The notes under the pieces: generated by a model
Database searches by the model: none
What the model saw: the letters and a program-made list of their open reading frames with translations, nothing else
Told to the model about the DNA's origin: nothing
DNA from: Prochilodus magdalenae
Lineage: Eukaryota > Chordata > Actinopteri > Characiformes > Prochilodontidae
Assembly: GCA_024036415.1 (NCBI GenBank)
Contig: JAMWET010006788.1
Coordinates: 127,001-191,000, forward strand
Length of the DNA stretch: 64,000 nt
Direction: 5' to 3'
Position numbers and translations under genes: made by a program
Part shown: piece after piece, positions 37,314 through 47,743 of the stretch
Layout of the letters: each line of letters begins with the position of its first letter
Position numbering within the stretch: the first letter of the stretch is position 1

Positions 37314-38482
37314 TTTGTTGAATAGTTCAGTAGCATGTCCTCCATCCACCAAATTTTAAAAATAATTTTCCTAATTAGAACGGCCTGAAATCAGATAAAG
37401 ATTAAACACCTAAGATGATATCACTAAAGCTGAAAGGAATGTGAAAAAGGCTGAAAAAGTTTTTTTTGAATAAGCAGATAATGGCAGTACTGAATAAACA
37501 TGTGCATATATTGGTATTTAAGTAAAGTATTGATGGCTGTAAAGTCATAGAATTCACATTCAGTTCGCCTGATCTTATGGCTTGAAATACAGGGTATACA
37601 CAATGGTGCACTGCTGTTATGCTTACGCCAATGTCATGCCTGCTGGTTCTCCTCTCACCTCCGATCTTCGATTTTATGTAAATAAATTACATACGTCGTA
37701 TAGTAGAAGGCAAATGTAGATGGAACTGTTATAACCTACCTGGTCAGTTAGAAAGGTTAAACTAGTCACAGGTGAGAGAAGAGCACCTTTAATAGAGTAA
37801 ACTGATAAGCATTGACAAAGAAGAGCAGAAACATGAATGGCTTGAGTGCCACTTGCTGTAGAGTCAAAAGGTCGAGTCATCAAATGACTGTATAGCACAT
37901 TTCACTTAGCACTTCCGTTCAGTCCTCTACGTTAATAAGCTACTGGAGCAGTAATAAATATGCACATTTGTAGGCACATAGTGTCCATATTTTCAGGTTT
38001 GCCTTTTTTTGTTTTAGTTTTTTGCAGTTAGCCAGTACAATGTTCGTCCATGGACGTCTAAAATATAGTCAGATATGTGATTTCAACGTTGTTTCAACAG
38101 TTTAAATGTTTACTGGGTACAGGTTGTTGGCCCATTGGTTTCTCTGCGCTATGCTGTTAATCAATGGTCAGAAGCAGTGTTATTAAATTTTATTAAGTTT
38201 AAATTAGTAATTAAAAATAATTGTGATTGGTAAACCTAAGCTAGAATAACAGACGACTTAAGCTAAATTAGCTATTTTACTAGCAAACAATTGGCTTTTC
38301 CAACCACATGCTTGCAAACCGCTTTTAAGGTGATATGGTTCTTTCCTTTGAACACAGTGTTTGAAGCATGTCGCACTTCATTCTATCAGTCTGAGCAAAA
38401 TTAAAATATTATTAAGAATTATGGATTATTTACTGGTATAATTAATCACTGTCATTTTACATGGTCCACCTCGTCTTCGGCT
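37314..38482. other. Intergenic with a receptor-unit fragment
   Basis: No gene. The part at about 37705-37760 (AGAAGGCAAATGTAGATGGA, then ACTGTTATAACCTACCTGGT) resembles sequence that accompanies the receptor units at 42845, 51265 and 57553, and is probably debris of the same duplicated unit. Confidence 0.4.
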
Positions 38483-38779
38483 TCAGGTTTTGGACAGATG
38501 GTATCTTTCCTCTAGCCCCCTCTGATAAGATAAAGGATTCAGAGTGAGTCCTGTGACAGTGAAGCTGCCTATTCCGGCTACAGCAAAGGAGCCCCAAACC
38601 GTGACTTTCCGACCACCTTCCTTCACAGTTGGGTTAAGGCTCTTGTGCTTAAATGCTCTGCCCAAATAACTCAACATTGGATCCATCTTTCCAAAATCAT
38701 TGTTCCTGAGATCCTGATTTTCACCTATGATGTTCTCTGGCAAATTTGCACACCTCCCATGGAAATCCAACGTGTGCAT
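38483..38779 (-). pseudogene. Tc1-type transposase fragment
   Basis: A 98-codon open frame on the minus strand contains Leu-Asn-Pro-Thr-Val-Lys-Glu-Gly-Gly-Arg-Lys-Val-Thr-Val-Trp-Gly-Ser-Phe, matching the block of Tc1-type DDE transposases that follows the second catalytic Asp (typically PTVKHGGGSVMVWGCF). The N-terminal HTH domains and the C-terminal catalytic Glu/Asp region are missing, and the part before residue 45 is not alignable, so this is a dead fragment in a different sub-family from the ACTCATCAT copies. Confidence 0.65.
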
Positions 38780-38990
38780 TTTTGTCTGATGGATGGATGT
38801 ACTTGGACATGTTTAAATATGGTAAAAAGACAAATGTTTTTATGGGGTGTCCTTTTTTAATCAAATGACTGTATGGTCACAGTCGATGATGCATGTAGGA
38901 TTTTCATATAATGATGTTTATTGAATTTACATTTCACCCATTGTAGATCAAATTGTGACTACTTGATTTCACTGTCAGTTCCTAATTTCT

Positions 38991-38992
<2 letters not shown>

Positions 38993-39046
<54 letters not shown>

Positions 39047-39066
39047 ACACAAACACACACACACAT

Positions 39067-39103
<37 letters not shown>

Positions 39104-39141
39104 CACACACAAACACACACACACATACACGCACACACACA
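38993..39141. repeat. (CA)n microsatellite
   Basis: About 150 bp of CA dinucleotides with a duplicated internal pattern (TCACACACAAACACACACAC, then ATACACGC) present twice, indicating an internal duplication of about 60-70 bp. Thr-His open frames here are spurious. Confidence 0.95.
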
Positions 39142-39364
39142 AAAGAAATAATAACCACTTCCCCAGTACGTGTGGAGGTCGCTAGCGAGTCAACATTTCC
39201 TACTAAAGTCCTTATATGCCAACTTTATTCCATTTGCCTAAAATAAACATAGATAATACACATACTGCAGTCCTACAAATGCACAGTTACAAGTCTGGTC
39301 CAAACTGAATCTTTCGTTCCAGAGATTTAAAACATCAGAAACAGCAAGGAGAAAACATATCCCC

Positions 39365-40012
39365 ACTTAGCAAATCTTAGCTCAAAGCTAAGTCTGAGCT
39401 CAAAGTAAGAGACATAGCGTATCTTAGCTCAAAGCTGAAAACATCTGCCTGAATTCTGTTTTTAGCTTTAAGCTACCACAAACTATCATATCGCAAAGCT
39501 TACAACATAGCCTATCATTGCCCAAAGCTAAAACATAGCCAATCATAGCTTACAGCATAGTCTACCATAGCTTAAAGCTCACAGCATAGCCTATCATAGC
39601 TTAAAGCCTACAACATAGCCTATCAAAGCCCAAAGATACAAACATAGCCTATCATAGCATTGCTTAAAGCTGTTGACATAGCTTACCACAGCATAGCTCA
39701 AAGCTACAAACATAGCCTATTATAGCATAGCTCAAAGCTACAAACATAGCCTATTATAGCATAGCTCAAAGCTGCAGACATAGCTTACCACAGCATAGCT
39801 CAAAGCTACAAACAGCCTATCATAGCATAGCTCAATGCTAATAACATAGCCTATGCTCAATGCTACAAACATAGCCTAACATAGCGTAGCTCAATGCTAA
39901 CAACATAGCCTATGCTCAAAGCTACAAACATAGCCTATCATAGCATAGCTCAATGCTAATAACATAGCCTATGCTTAGTGCTACAAACATAGCCTATCAT
40001 AGCTCAAAGCTT
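39365..40012. repeat. Minisatellite, CATAGCCTATCATAGC unit
   Basis: About 650 bp of irregular tandem repeats built on CATAGCCTATCATAGC, then ATAGCTCAAAGCTACAAA, with unit lengths of about 30-45 bp. The left part is the most diverged. No coding potential. Confidence 0.9.
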
Positions 40013-40169
40013 AAAATTCTCAGTACTTGGTGTGCAGTGCGTGGTTTAAATGAAAGAGTATGGACGGAGTGTTTTTGTTCAGTGTGAGCTTTTCTGATGT
40101 AAAACAACACCCGCTCTTTTATTTGAGTCATCCTGTTAGTGCCTGCACCTTCGGCATGGTTGCACAACC

Positions 40170-40805
40170 AGGACTAAATGCATGTTGACCATTACAATGG
40201 CTGCCCTCAATGCCATGTCAACCTCTGCAATGGTGTTGTGCCAGACTGTCATGGAGTGACTAAGAACGGCAGCAGGTCATCTTCACACGACCAGCGTATA
40301 CATGTGTGGGGACACCGTGGTCAGTCCGCAAGGGCTGGTGTCATAGTGTGGGGTGCAATTTCATGCCATGCCAGATGACCTTTGGTCGTTGTAACCAGAA
40401 CTTTGACAGCCCAATGTTTACATTTACATTTAAGGCATTTAGCAGACGCTCTTATCCAGAGCGACTTACAACCGTGCTCAGTGTTCCGTTGGATAATATT
40501 CCAGTTGTGTTAATGAGGTCCTGCAACCAGTGGCCCTACCTTTACTGAATGTACTCTCTGGTGTCTATTCCAACAGAACAATGCTTGCCTGCATACAGTT
40601 GCTATTTCCAGAGATTGCTTTGAACACAAAGATGCTATGCCATGGCCATCACCAGACCTATCCCAGACTAAAACTGTCCACACCAATGCCATACTGAGAG
40701 ACATGACTTTTCCTGGCATGTTCCTGGCAACGTTTATCTTCCGTCCCAGTAATACTGCAACCCCACACTTCCTTCTGGGTGTAACTGTTCTTTTAATGAT
40801 GAGTG
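40170..40805 (+). mobile_element. Tc1-like transposon (ACTCATCAT family), 3' part
   Basis: Plus-strand remnant containing the GTGCCAGACTGTCATGGAGT block and transposase debris, ending AATGATGAGTG next to TA at about 40805. It is broken by frameshifts and carries a foreign core at 40424-40480. Confidence 0.65.
40424..40480 (+). mobile_element. SINE/LINE 3' core fragment
   Basis: Contains ATTTAAGGCATTTAGCAGAC, then GCTCTTATCCAGAGCGACTT, a 3' tail module shared by many fish SINEs and their partner LINEs. It interrupts the Tc1 copy. No tRNA-like head was seen. Confidence 0.6.
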
Positions 40806-41094
40806 TATATTAATAATAGTTAGATCCTTACTAGAGTGCTCCGAGAGGTCATCTCAAGTGTTAAGCTGAATCTAAGTAGAGTCAGTCGTTGGTCAGTTAA
40901 CATGTGACTCAGGTCTGAGTTGCTTATAATGCTTGCTGGTGTGGTTTACATTGTGTAACAGTGCAGAAGATTTGAAAGTGGCAAAAAAAAAAATCACACA
41001 AAGTTGTGTCAGAGCTCACAGGGAGGTCTAGTCTCAGCCAGATTCTTACACTCCATCACTTCCAGCAGTCCTGGTTGGTCTCTTCTTGTTTCTG

Positions 41095-42199
41095 ATGGAT
41101 AGCAGTGGTATGTGGATCTTGTTGCCTTTTGAGGTGATCATTGTTGTAGCATGTGGTCTGGGCAATGTGCTGGTGATCTGGGCAGCGTGGACATGTGGAG
41201 CCCTTAGACAGCCCACCTTCTGCTTCATCGTGTCCCTCGCTGTGGCTGACTTCTTGGTGGGGTCTGTGGCCATCCCCATGGCTGTGCTGTTGAACTTTCA
41301 TATGAAGACTTCTGTGTATGGCTGCCTGTTCATATGCTCTCTAGTCATACTGCTAGAAGTGGCTTCTATTGCTTTACTCCTGGCCATCGCAGTGGACCGC
41401 TTTCTCCGTGTGTACATCCCTCTGAGGTGAGTCGAACTATACTGGACTGTACTGAAGATAAAGAACTTAGATTTAGATTTAGTGCTGTACTACACTTTGA
41501 CAACTAATTGCCTAACAGTGTCACGTTAGGTGGTGTATCAGAAACTGATTCTGGTTGTATTTCTTTCCCAGGTATAAGTCTACAGTCTCTAAAAAGCGTT
41601 CTTGGATTGCAGTTGTGCTCTGCTGGTTGATGGCTGCATTGCTGAGCTTTATCCCCATGTTCGGATGGCACAAAACTTTTGAGCAGGACCGTATTAAATG
41701 TAGATTCTTTGCTGTTATCCCATATGAATATCTAGTAAACTTCATCTTCTTCGGCTTCTTCCTTCCTCCTTTGGCTATTATGACAGGCTTGTATTGCTAC
41801 ATCTTCTTCACCACTAGAAGGCAGCTGAGAGCAAATATAGGTGTCGCTTCCGAGTCCAGCAGATATTACCAAAAGGAGCACAAGCTGGCTGTTTCACTGG
41901 TTCTGGTTATGGGTCTCTTTGCTGTTTGCTGGCTCCCAGTATTCATCATGGTCACTTTAAGGTTTTATGGCAATATTGAGGTGTCCAGTGTCACACTTCA
42001 CATAGGTGTCCTCCTGTCTCATGTTAATTCAGCAGTTAACCCCATAGTGTATACATTTAAGATCCCCAAGATACAAACGGTCTATAAGAAGCTGTGGAGA
42101 AGAGTTTCCTATAATAGAGGACTGCAAAGAGAAGATACAACAACAACCACCACCACCAGTAGAAGAAAAGACAGTGGTACACAGGACTCAGTATTTTAA
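41095..42199 (+). CDS. Adenosine receptor-like GPCR, tandem copy 1
   Basis: Two exons, 41095-41426 and 41572-42199, joined across a 145-bp GT-AG intron (donor GTGAGT, acceptor TTTCTTTCCCAG) that splits the Arg111 codon. The product is 319 aa with seven membrane spans. Kept: Asn24 (1.50), Asp52 (2.50), Cys77 and Cys154 (disulfide), Trp129 (4.50), Phe156 in loop 2, Trp231 (6.48), Ser260-His261 (7.42-7.43) and Asn267-Pro...Tyr271. Changed against adenosine receptors: Thr3.36 is Glu88, Gln3.37 is Val89, His6.52 is Phe235, Asn6.55 is Val238, and DRY is Asp-Arg-Phe. The tail holds a Thr run and ends Asp-Ser-Val-Phe. The ATG at 41095 is chosen because it aligns with the other copies and gives a 332-nt exon 1. 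The ligand is unknown; loss of Asn6.55 argues against ordinary adenosine binding. It is first in a head-to-tail array. Confidence 0.9.
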
Positions 42200-43590
42200 A
42201 ACCTAGGGAGGATACACAAAAACCATAACTGACCCTTTACAAAATTTTGATGGACATGCCTCTCAGCCATTGCTGTTGCCTCTCAATGTTCTTTTCTCCA
42301 TTACACAAGGAAAAGGCGTTTGCTTAGTGATGTCTACGGCTCACTTCAGAAAGTCATTGTGATAGAAAGTACTAAACCATCACATTTAAGATTGAAAAGC
42401 ATAAAAATGTCTGGAATTCCTTCATGCTTTACCCAATATTGATGGAAGCTTATAGCTCACATTCTGTATTTTAATTGCAGAGCATTTTAACTGTTTAATT
42501 TCTTGTCCAGTTGTTTATTTACTCTATTTATTTACTAGATTTGTATTAAAAGTCTCATTGTTGGCTCTTTTTTTGGTTGTTTTTACCAAATTACTGACTA
42601 TAGTAATTAGTTTTAGGTCAGTTGAGAGTGTGGCCTGTTTTTATTTGTCTTGCTGAGAACATCAGCATGTCCACTTTTTCTCCACTCTGGGTGTGAATGC
42701 TATTAGATTATAGTTCTTCACTTAGTAAGACAACCACTATTGATAATGTAGGGTATAATAATATTTTGCTAGCTAAAGAGAGCTCCTTCGAATCACAGTT
42801 ACAGTATAAGAACAGTAAAATCTTACAGCCCTGCTTCATAGCGTGGAAGGCAAATGTGAAAGGAATTGTTACTCTATTTGGTCAGTTGCACAGGCCACAT
42901 GAGAGACAACCAGATGAACTAATGCAGTGGAAGAGCTGAACATAATTGAACAAAGCCGAAATGAAGATGAAATGACGGTTTGGAAGGTCTGGGGAGAGAT
43001 TTGCAATGATACTAATTAATGCTACAGTGGCAAACGTCTGTCAGTCTTGAGCTGCTTTGCAGAAAAGATGATTTACTTGATGGAAATTTGCAGCTGTTGT
43101 AATTTTCAGAAATGTCCGGAGACTAGAGAGTCCCTGCTGTACAGGAAAGCAGTCTAGACCAGGGTTTCTCAACCTGTGGGCTGTGAGGCACCCTTTAGTG
43201 ATTCCTGGGCCTGTGTTCAGACGGAGGCAGTAGTCCGTAGTTGGCCTGTAATATCACTTCAAATGAGATAAAAGAAAGATGGACTTAAATCTTATCAACT
43301 TAAGATCTTTAAAAATGCAAGCATCCAACATGGCATAATTAGAACCAGTGTAGATATTTAAACATGTTACTGTAGCAAGCTATTTAAACACCATCAGTTG
43401 CTACACTTTTTAGACTTTGTCGAAGGGTGATTAAAAGAGGCACAAGTGTCCGAGCCATCTGAGGTTTGAGAGCAGAATTGGGACAAGCTTCGCCTTGTGT
43501 CCCTTCAACTGCTTAAATGTATTTGACCATGATTAACCACTGACCATAGATGCGTAAGCAGAGCTGTGTAAAAAAAAAATGTTACGACAT
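42200..43590. other. 3' flank of receptor copy 1
   Basis: Probable 3'UTR and intergenic sequence, with ATTAAA near 42545 as a candidate polyadenylation signal. Part of it (about 42840-43140) is homologous to flanks of the other receptor copies, including GGAAGGTCTGGGGAGAGATT and GGCAAACGTCTGTCAGTCTT. No gene. Confidence 0.5.
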
Positions 43591-43619
43591 CAGTGAAGAC
43601 ACACATGTATATCTATGTA

Positions 43620-43629
43620 ACCCTCTCTT

Positions 43630-43674
<45 letters not shown>

Positions 43675-43700
43675 ATATATACATATACATATATATTAAT
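43620..43700. repeat. (CT)n-(TA)n microsatellite
   Basis: CT dinucleotides (about 43622-43670) followed by alternating TA-rich sequence to 43697. Confidence 0.9.
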
Positions 43701-43811
43701 GAATTAAACGTCATTCTGTCTGTTATGACATAAATACAGTGGAGAAGTCTCATTGATATGGCCTTAAATAAAGCTTTTCACACGTACATTGTGAATATAG
43801 TATATCGTGTT

Positions 43812-43998
43812 CCCATCATCAAAAGAACAGCTGCACCCAGAAGGAGGTGTGGGATTGCAGAGCTGTTGGGAAGGGAGATAAATGTCACCAGGAACAATAA
43901 TTGGTAATAGATTTAGACTGATATGATTGATATGTATTGAGCTACACATACAGAAGTAGTGTCTCTCTATGTATGACATCAGGCCGCCATGTTTGGTA
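43812..43998 (-). mobile_element. Tc1-like transposon (ACTCATCAT family) end fragment
   Basis: Minus-strand right-end fragment with ATCATCAAAAGAACAGCTGC, GCACCCAGAAGG and the TAATTGTTCCTGGTGACATT-type block shared with 4570-4663 and 61437-61514. There is no coding sequence. Confidence 0.6.
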
Positions 43999-44833
43999 AC
44001 CCCACACGCCAGAAGGAAGCGTCGGGTTCAGTGTTGATAGGTTTATTTTATTTAGTGGAGATACTAGAATAGATCTGTATGGTTCAATTATCCTGAAACA
44101 CTATATGTTTCTCATTCTGTGCAAATGTATTCACCCTCTATTAGACACTCCCCCTCTGATGAGCTCAGTATGCTCTGATTGGTCAACGCACCCACTCTGT
44201 ACTGATTGGTCAACCGAGAGAAAGGCATCCTGCTACAAGCTCTGCCACCCACACCGCTGTGGCTCCTCTTACAATGTTGCCGGTTCTACTGTATGGGTGT
44301 AAGCCAGAGAAGGGTTCCGTCCTGGAACGGTTAGAACAAGTAGGTAGACAAGTTAGACTGGAGCAAAACGTTTCAGGGTGATCAGCTTTTACTGTTTGAG
44401 CTCTATGTGCTGTGTGAGGGCATCCCGAGCTTGCTGGTAGGCAGGCAATAGAGATTGTTATCAGATGATGTCACCTTGTAACAGTGGAAAGGGCTGGGGC
44501 TCTCTGTCCTGTGCTTTAGGTTTTATAACTTTGCAGACTGTTTATATGCACTAAAAGCTACATAACACACCAGAGGAAAAGCATAACAGATCCCCTTTAA
44601 GAAAAGAACAAAATACATTTAAAATAAGTTGATTTAGTTTTCTTGTACGCTGCTATGCCTTGTAAATTCTAAATAAAAAAAAAACTTATGAACATATAGG
44701 CTATGGGGAAAGGTTGGTCTAGGTCCTCTCAGAGCTGTTCTGTACAACAACTTAGATACGGCAGTATTATTGTATATGTCCTGTGCCATTTTAATTGGTT
44801 ATACTGGTTTATCAGAAAGGGGTTCAAATGTGA
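43999..44833. other. Intergenic, nothing recognised
   Basis: No gene. Two direct copies of CTGATTGGTCAAC, each an inverted CCAAT word, lie at about 44174-44186 and 44201-44213. Confidence 0.4.
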
Positions 44834-44875
44834 CTCAATGGCAGACATGGGAACAAGTCACTAAGTTGCAAGTAA

Positions 44876-45040
44876 CAAGTAAGTCTCAAGTCTTAACAAT
44901 CAAGTCACGAGTCAAGTCCCAAGTCAATGCAAGCAAGTCTCGAGTCAAGTCCCAAGTCAATACAAGCAAGTCTCGAGTCAAGTCCCAAGTCAATACAAGC
45001 AAGTCTCAAGTCAAGTCCCAAGTCTTAAACTTCGAGTACT
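44876..45040. repeat. CAAGTC subterminal tandem repeats of the hAT element
   Basis: About five units of roughly 33 bp of the form CAAGTCTCGAGTCAAGTCCC then AAGTCAATACAAG. A matching set in opposite orientation lies at about 46465-46632. They create a spurious Lys/Ser/Val-rich open frame. Confidence 0.8.
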
Positions 45041-45494
45041 AGTCAAGTCATGTCATTTCAATATTTCACATAACTGATGCAGCTGATTCGTAGTATATTA
45101 ATCATAGTACATTAATCATAAATGTTTTTAAAGTTTGTATTTAGTATAACAAAAACAACTTGCATCATCTCAAACAGTTCAAACAACAAAGTGCTATTTA
45201 ACTTAACAGGAACAAGTAGTGCAAATCGTTAATTAAATAATTTGAGGATTAATTAACCTGCAAAGTACTGTGCAGTAAACAAAGTACTTACTGTAATCTC
45301 TAATAGATATGTACTAAACGCAGTATGGAAAAATGAATGTGACATTATACCACAGTTTACAGCAACAAAAAGTCAAGGTTTATGGATTTAAAAAAATTAG
45401 GAAAGGACAAGAATATCATATGATTCATGATATATGAGCTGTTTCAGTATGCTATAAATTTCTGTAAACAGGCTAACAAAGTACACTACATCAT

Positions 45495-45667
45495 TGTTTC
45501 TCAACCCTGGCCCTGGAGGCCCACTGCCCTACACATTTTATTGTTTTCCCTTCTACCAACACATCTGATCCAACTAATCACCTCATAACCAGCCCATTAC
45601 TGAGTTAAAATAGGTGTTGAAGCAGAAAAAAACAGTAAAATGTGCAGGGCAGTGGGCCTCGAAGGCC
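45495..45667. mobile_element. Palindromic MITE nested in the hAT element
   Basis: The two ends are inverted copies: GGAGGCCCACTGCCCTACAC...ATTTTA on the left and TAAAATGTGCAGGGCAGTGG...GCCTCGAAGG on the right, around a short centre. The left end begins TGTTTCTCAACCCTGGCCCT, a pattern of small hAT MITEs common in fish. It lies wholly inside the 44842-46635 element and is therefore younger. Confidence 0.65.
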
Positions 45668-45757
45668 ACTATAACGAAGTACCACACTACAACGAAGTAG
45701 CTGAACACATTCCACCTACAGGAACTTTTAATGACATCACATTCTAAACCCATTTTA

Positions 45758-45854
<97 letters not shown>

Positions 45855-45855
45855 G
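45758..45855. repeat. (AT)n microsatellite
   Basis: About 98 bp of AT dinucleotides with a few GTAT interruptions. The Ile/Tyr-rich open frame on the minus strand is spurious. Confidence 0.95.
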
Positions 45856-46101
45856 AATAAACAGCATGTGTGAACTGCTGTGTTTGACACTTTTCTGCTC
45901 TATGCTAATTCACCACGTCGAGGCTGAGATGCTGTGGTTCCTAAACGTTTTCAGTAAAATCTCTCACAGTGAACGGTGTGAGAGAGGGACAAACAGAGGA
46001 CAACAGCTTTGTTTACATTCGCTGTTGTTTATTATTATGTCGCTACGTTTGCTAGCTTGCTAACTGTTAACTGCTATACGCGAAATATACACAGCACAGA
46101 C

Positions 46102-46251
46102 TTACTGTTCTTTGTGCAGCCTCAAATGTCGAGTTTGAAGTGAAGCACCTCCATCTGTGATCTTGACTCCACATGTCTTGCATACCGCAGTTCTTCTTTT
46201 ATTTACTACATTATAATCTTTGTAGTTGAACAGGATTATTTTTGGGATCAT
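46102..46251 (-). CDS. BED-type zinc-finger exon of the hAT element
   Basis: A 49-codon minus-strand frame starting at ATG 46251. Near its end it reads Val-Cys24-Lys-Thr-Cys27-Gly-Val, then 14 residues on, His42-Leu-Arg-Leu-His46, giving C-x2-C...H-x3-H as in BED zinc fingers, the DNA-binding module of hAT transposases and of host genes derived from them. The stop codon overlaps a good splice donor (CA/GTAAGT at 46105 on the minus strand), so this is more likely an exon than a complete protein. The catalytic domain that should follow is not found between here and 44842. It is called because motif, position and donor agree. Confidence 0.6.
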   Translation of the reverse strand: MIPKIILFNYKDYNVVNKRRTAVCKTCGVKITDGGASLQTRHLRLHKEQ

Positions 46252-46643
46252 GTTACTCGTCTTCTCCGTACAAATTCAACACTGGCGCCCCCCTCAAAGC
46301 TTCCCGTGATTGGCTGCACGGTTACGGCTTTACTTGTTGCTAGGTTACGGATCATCTGGGCTGAGCGGCTCAGCTCCCTAGCGTTCCAGCGCCATTTAAT
46401 ATAAAATGATCCAGTTATGTGATTCAGTTTTACTTATTCATTATGTTAAAGTAGGGTTGTCAAGTCTTTTCGAGTCTTAAAGCTCAAGTCCGATTCCAAG
46501 TCCAAGTCAGTAAAGGTAAAGTCTAAGTCAAGTCGCAAGTCTTTAGTAATGTTGTCGAGTCAAGTCACAAGTCATCAGTTTAGTGACTCGAGTTGGACTC
46601 GAGTCCAAGTCATGTGACTCGAGTCCACAAGTCTGCTCAATGG

Positions 46644-47287
46644 TATTTTAAGTTTATGAACCATCCCGAGACGTTGAGAGGTGCATAGCATGATTGAGAC
46701 ATGCTTCACAATGCTAGTGTGGTTTTACACTGAGTAACAGTGGTTAAAAAATGTAACATACTAAACAAACTCAAACATTAAAAACAGTTAGGATATTGTG
46801 AGCAACGCTAATAAAAACTAAAAAGATTTGGAATTCTTTTTTTAATTATACTGACTTTATCACTGTTTTTTTTATTATTGAACTTTCTTGATGAAACTTC
46901 ATATTCTTACCAAGTTCATGCTTACCACTGTGTTTCATCAGCTTTCCTTTTAACAGCACTTGCTAAACGTTTGTGGAGTGGACACAGAAAACAGATCCAG
47001 TTTTGAAAGTCACAGTTATTCCTTCTTTTATTCAAAGCTTTGCCGTCATGTTTTTGCTTCATAATGCTACAGGAGACGGATAAGGACTGATAAATCTGGA
47101 TGTATGTCCTTGCACTTTTTATACCTAAGTGTCACCTGTTTTAAATTTGTTTTAACATTTTCTGTGTTAAATGAAAAATGTTTCCTTCGAAGTTTTCATT
47201 TGAGTAAAATGTTAGCAGTGTAATTGCTTGTTACCATATGAAGTCTTTTCCTACACTTAGCTGCACATTTAAACTTTAGAAACATCT
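46644..47287. other. 5' flank of receptor copy 2
   Basis: Sequence homologous to the flanks of other receptor units (for example CACAATGCTAGTGTGGTTTT, compare 40935, 51630 and 57938). No gene. Confidence 0.45.
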
Positions 47288-47394
47288 AGATTAGATTAGA
47301 TTAGATTCAACTTTGTCATTGTGCAGAGTACAGGTACAGAGCCAATGAAATGCAGTTAGCATCTAACCAGAAGTACAGTATTATTTACATAAAG

Positions 47395-47440
<46 letters not shown>
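47288..47440 (-). mobile_element. Non-LTR retrotransposon 3' tail and (AT)n tract
   Basis: AGATT pentamers then CAACTTTGTCATTGTGCAGA, a fish LINE 3' end on the minus strand, followed by an AT dinucleotide tract at 47402-47440. Confidence 0.55.
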
Positions 47441-47442
<2 letters not shown>

Positions 47443-47743
47443 TTTTTAATAATCCATGATAAAACACTTTTCTCTTAGCATAAAAAATCTGAAGATTCCA
47501 GTCTCATTCTCATCCTATATGAAATTACATACTTTAATTCAAGCTTTGGTCTTTTCACACGCTCAGCTCACTTCCTTTGGTGTGTGTTGTGGTAATATTC
47601 TGTGTGTGGTTGCAAGTGTGAAGTTTTCTCACTGCATCTCAAAACTCCATGCATTTCATCAGAGCTCACAGGGTGGTGTAGTACTAGCCAGCTTCTTATA
47701 CTCCATCTCCACCTGCACTGGCTGATTTCTCTCTCAGTTTCTA

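Larger units (their letters stand above)
44842..46635 (-). mobile_element. hAT-type DNA transposon with 8-bp target duplication
   Basis: A 1794-bp element bounded by an exact 8-bp duplication CTCAATGG (44834-44841 and 46636-46643), the target-site size of the hAT superfamily. The termini are inverted (CAGACATGGG... and ...CCACAAGTCTG). Both subterminal regions are full of CAAGTC/GACTCGAGTC words, a likely set of transposase-binding repeats. The interior holds a BED zinc-finger exon on the minus strand (46102-46251), a nested palindromic MITE (45495-45667) and an AT microsatellite (45758-45855). No catalytic hAT domain remains, so this is a deletion derivative of an autonomous element. Confidence 0.85.

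Noticed and set aside
36486..37352. Ser/Leu-rich and Arg/Glu-rich open frames on both strands
   Set aside because: They consist only of the minisatellite unit translated; the period explains the lack of stops.
38921..39151. Thr-His repeat open frame
   Set aside because: It is the CA dinucleotide tract read in frame.
41046..41301. Antisense open frames over receptor exon 1 (also at 24398, 47734 and 55948)
   Set aside because: The same antisense frames recur at each copy because the sense strand is constrained; they have no start context or independent support.
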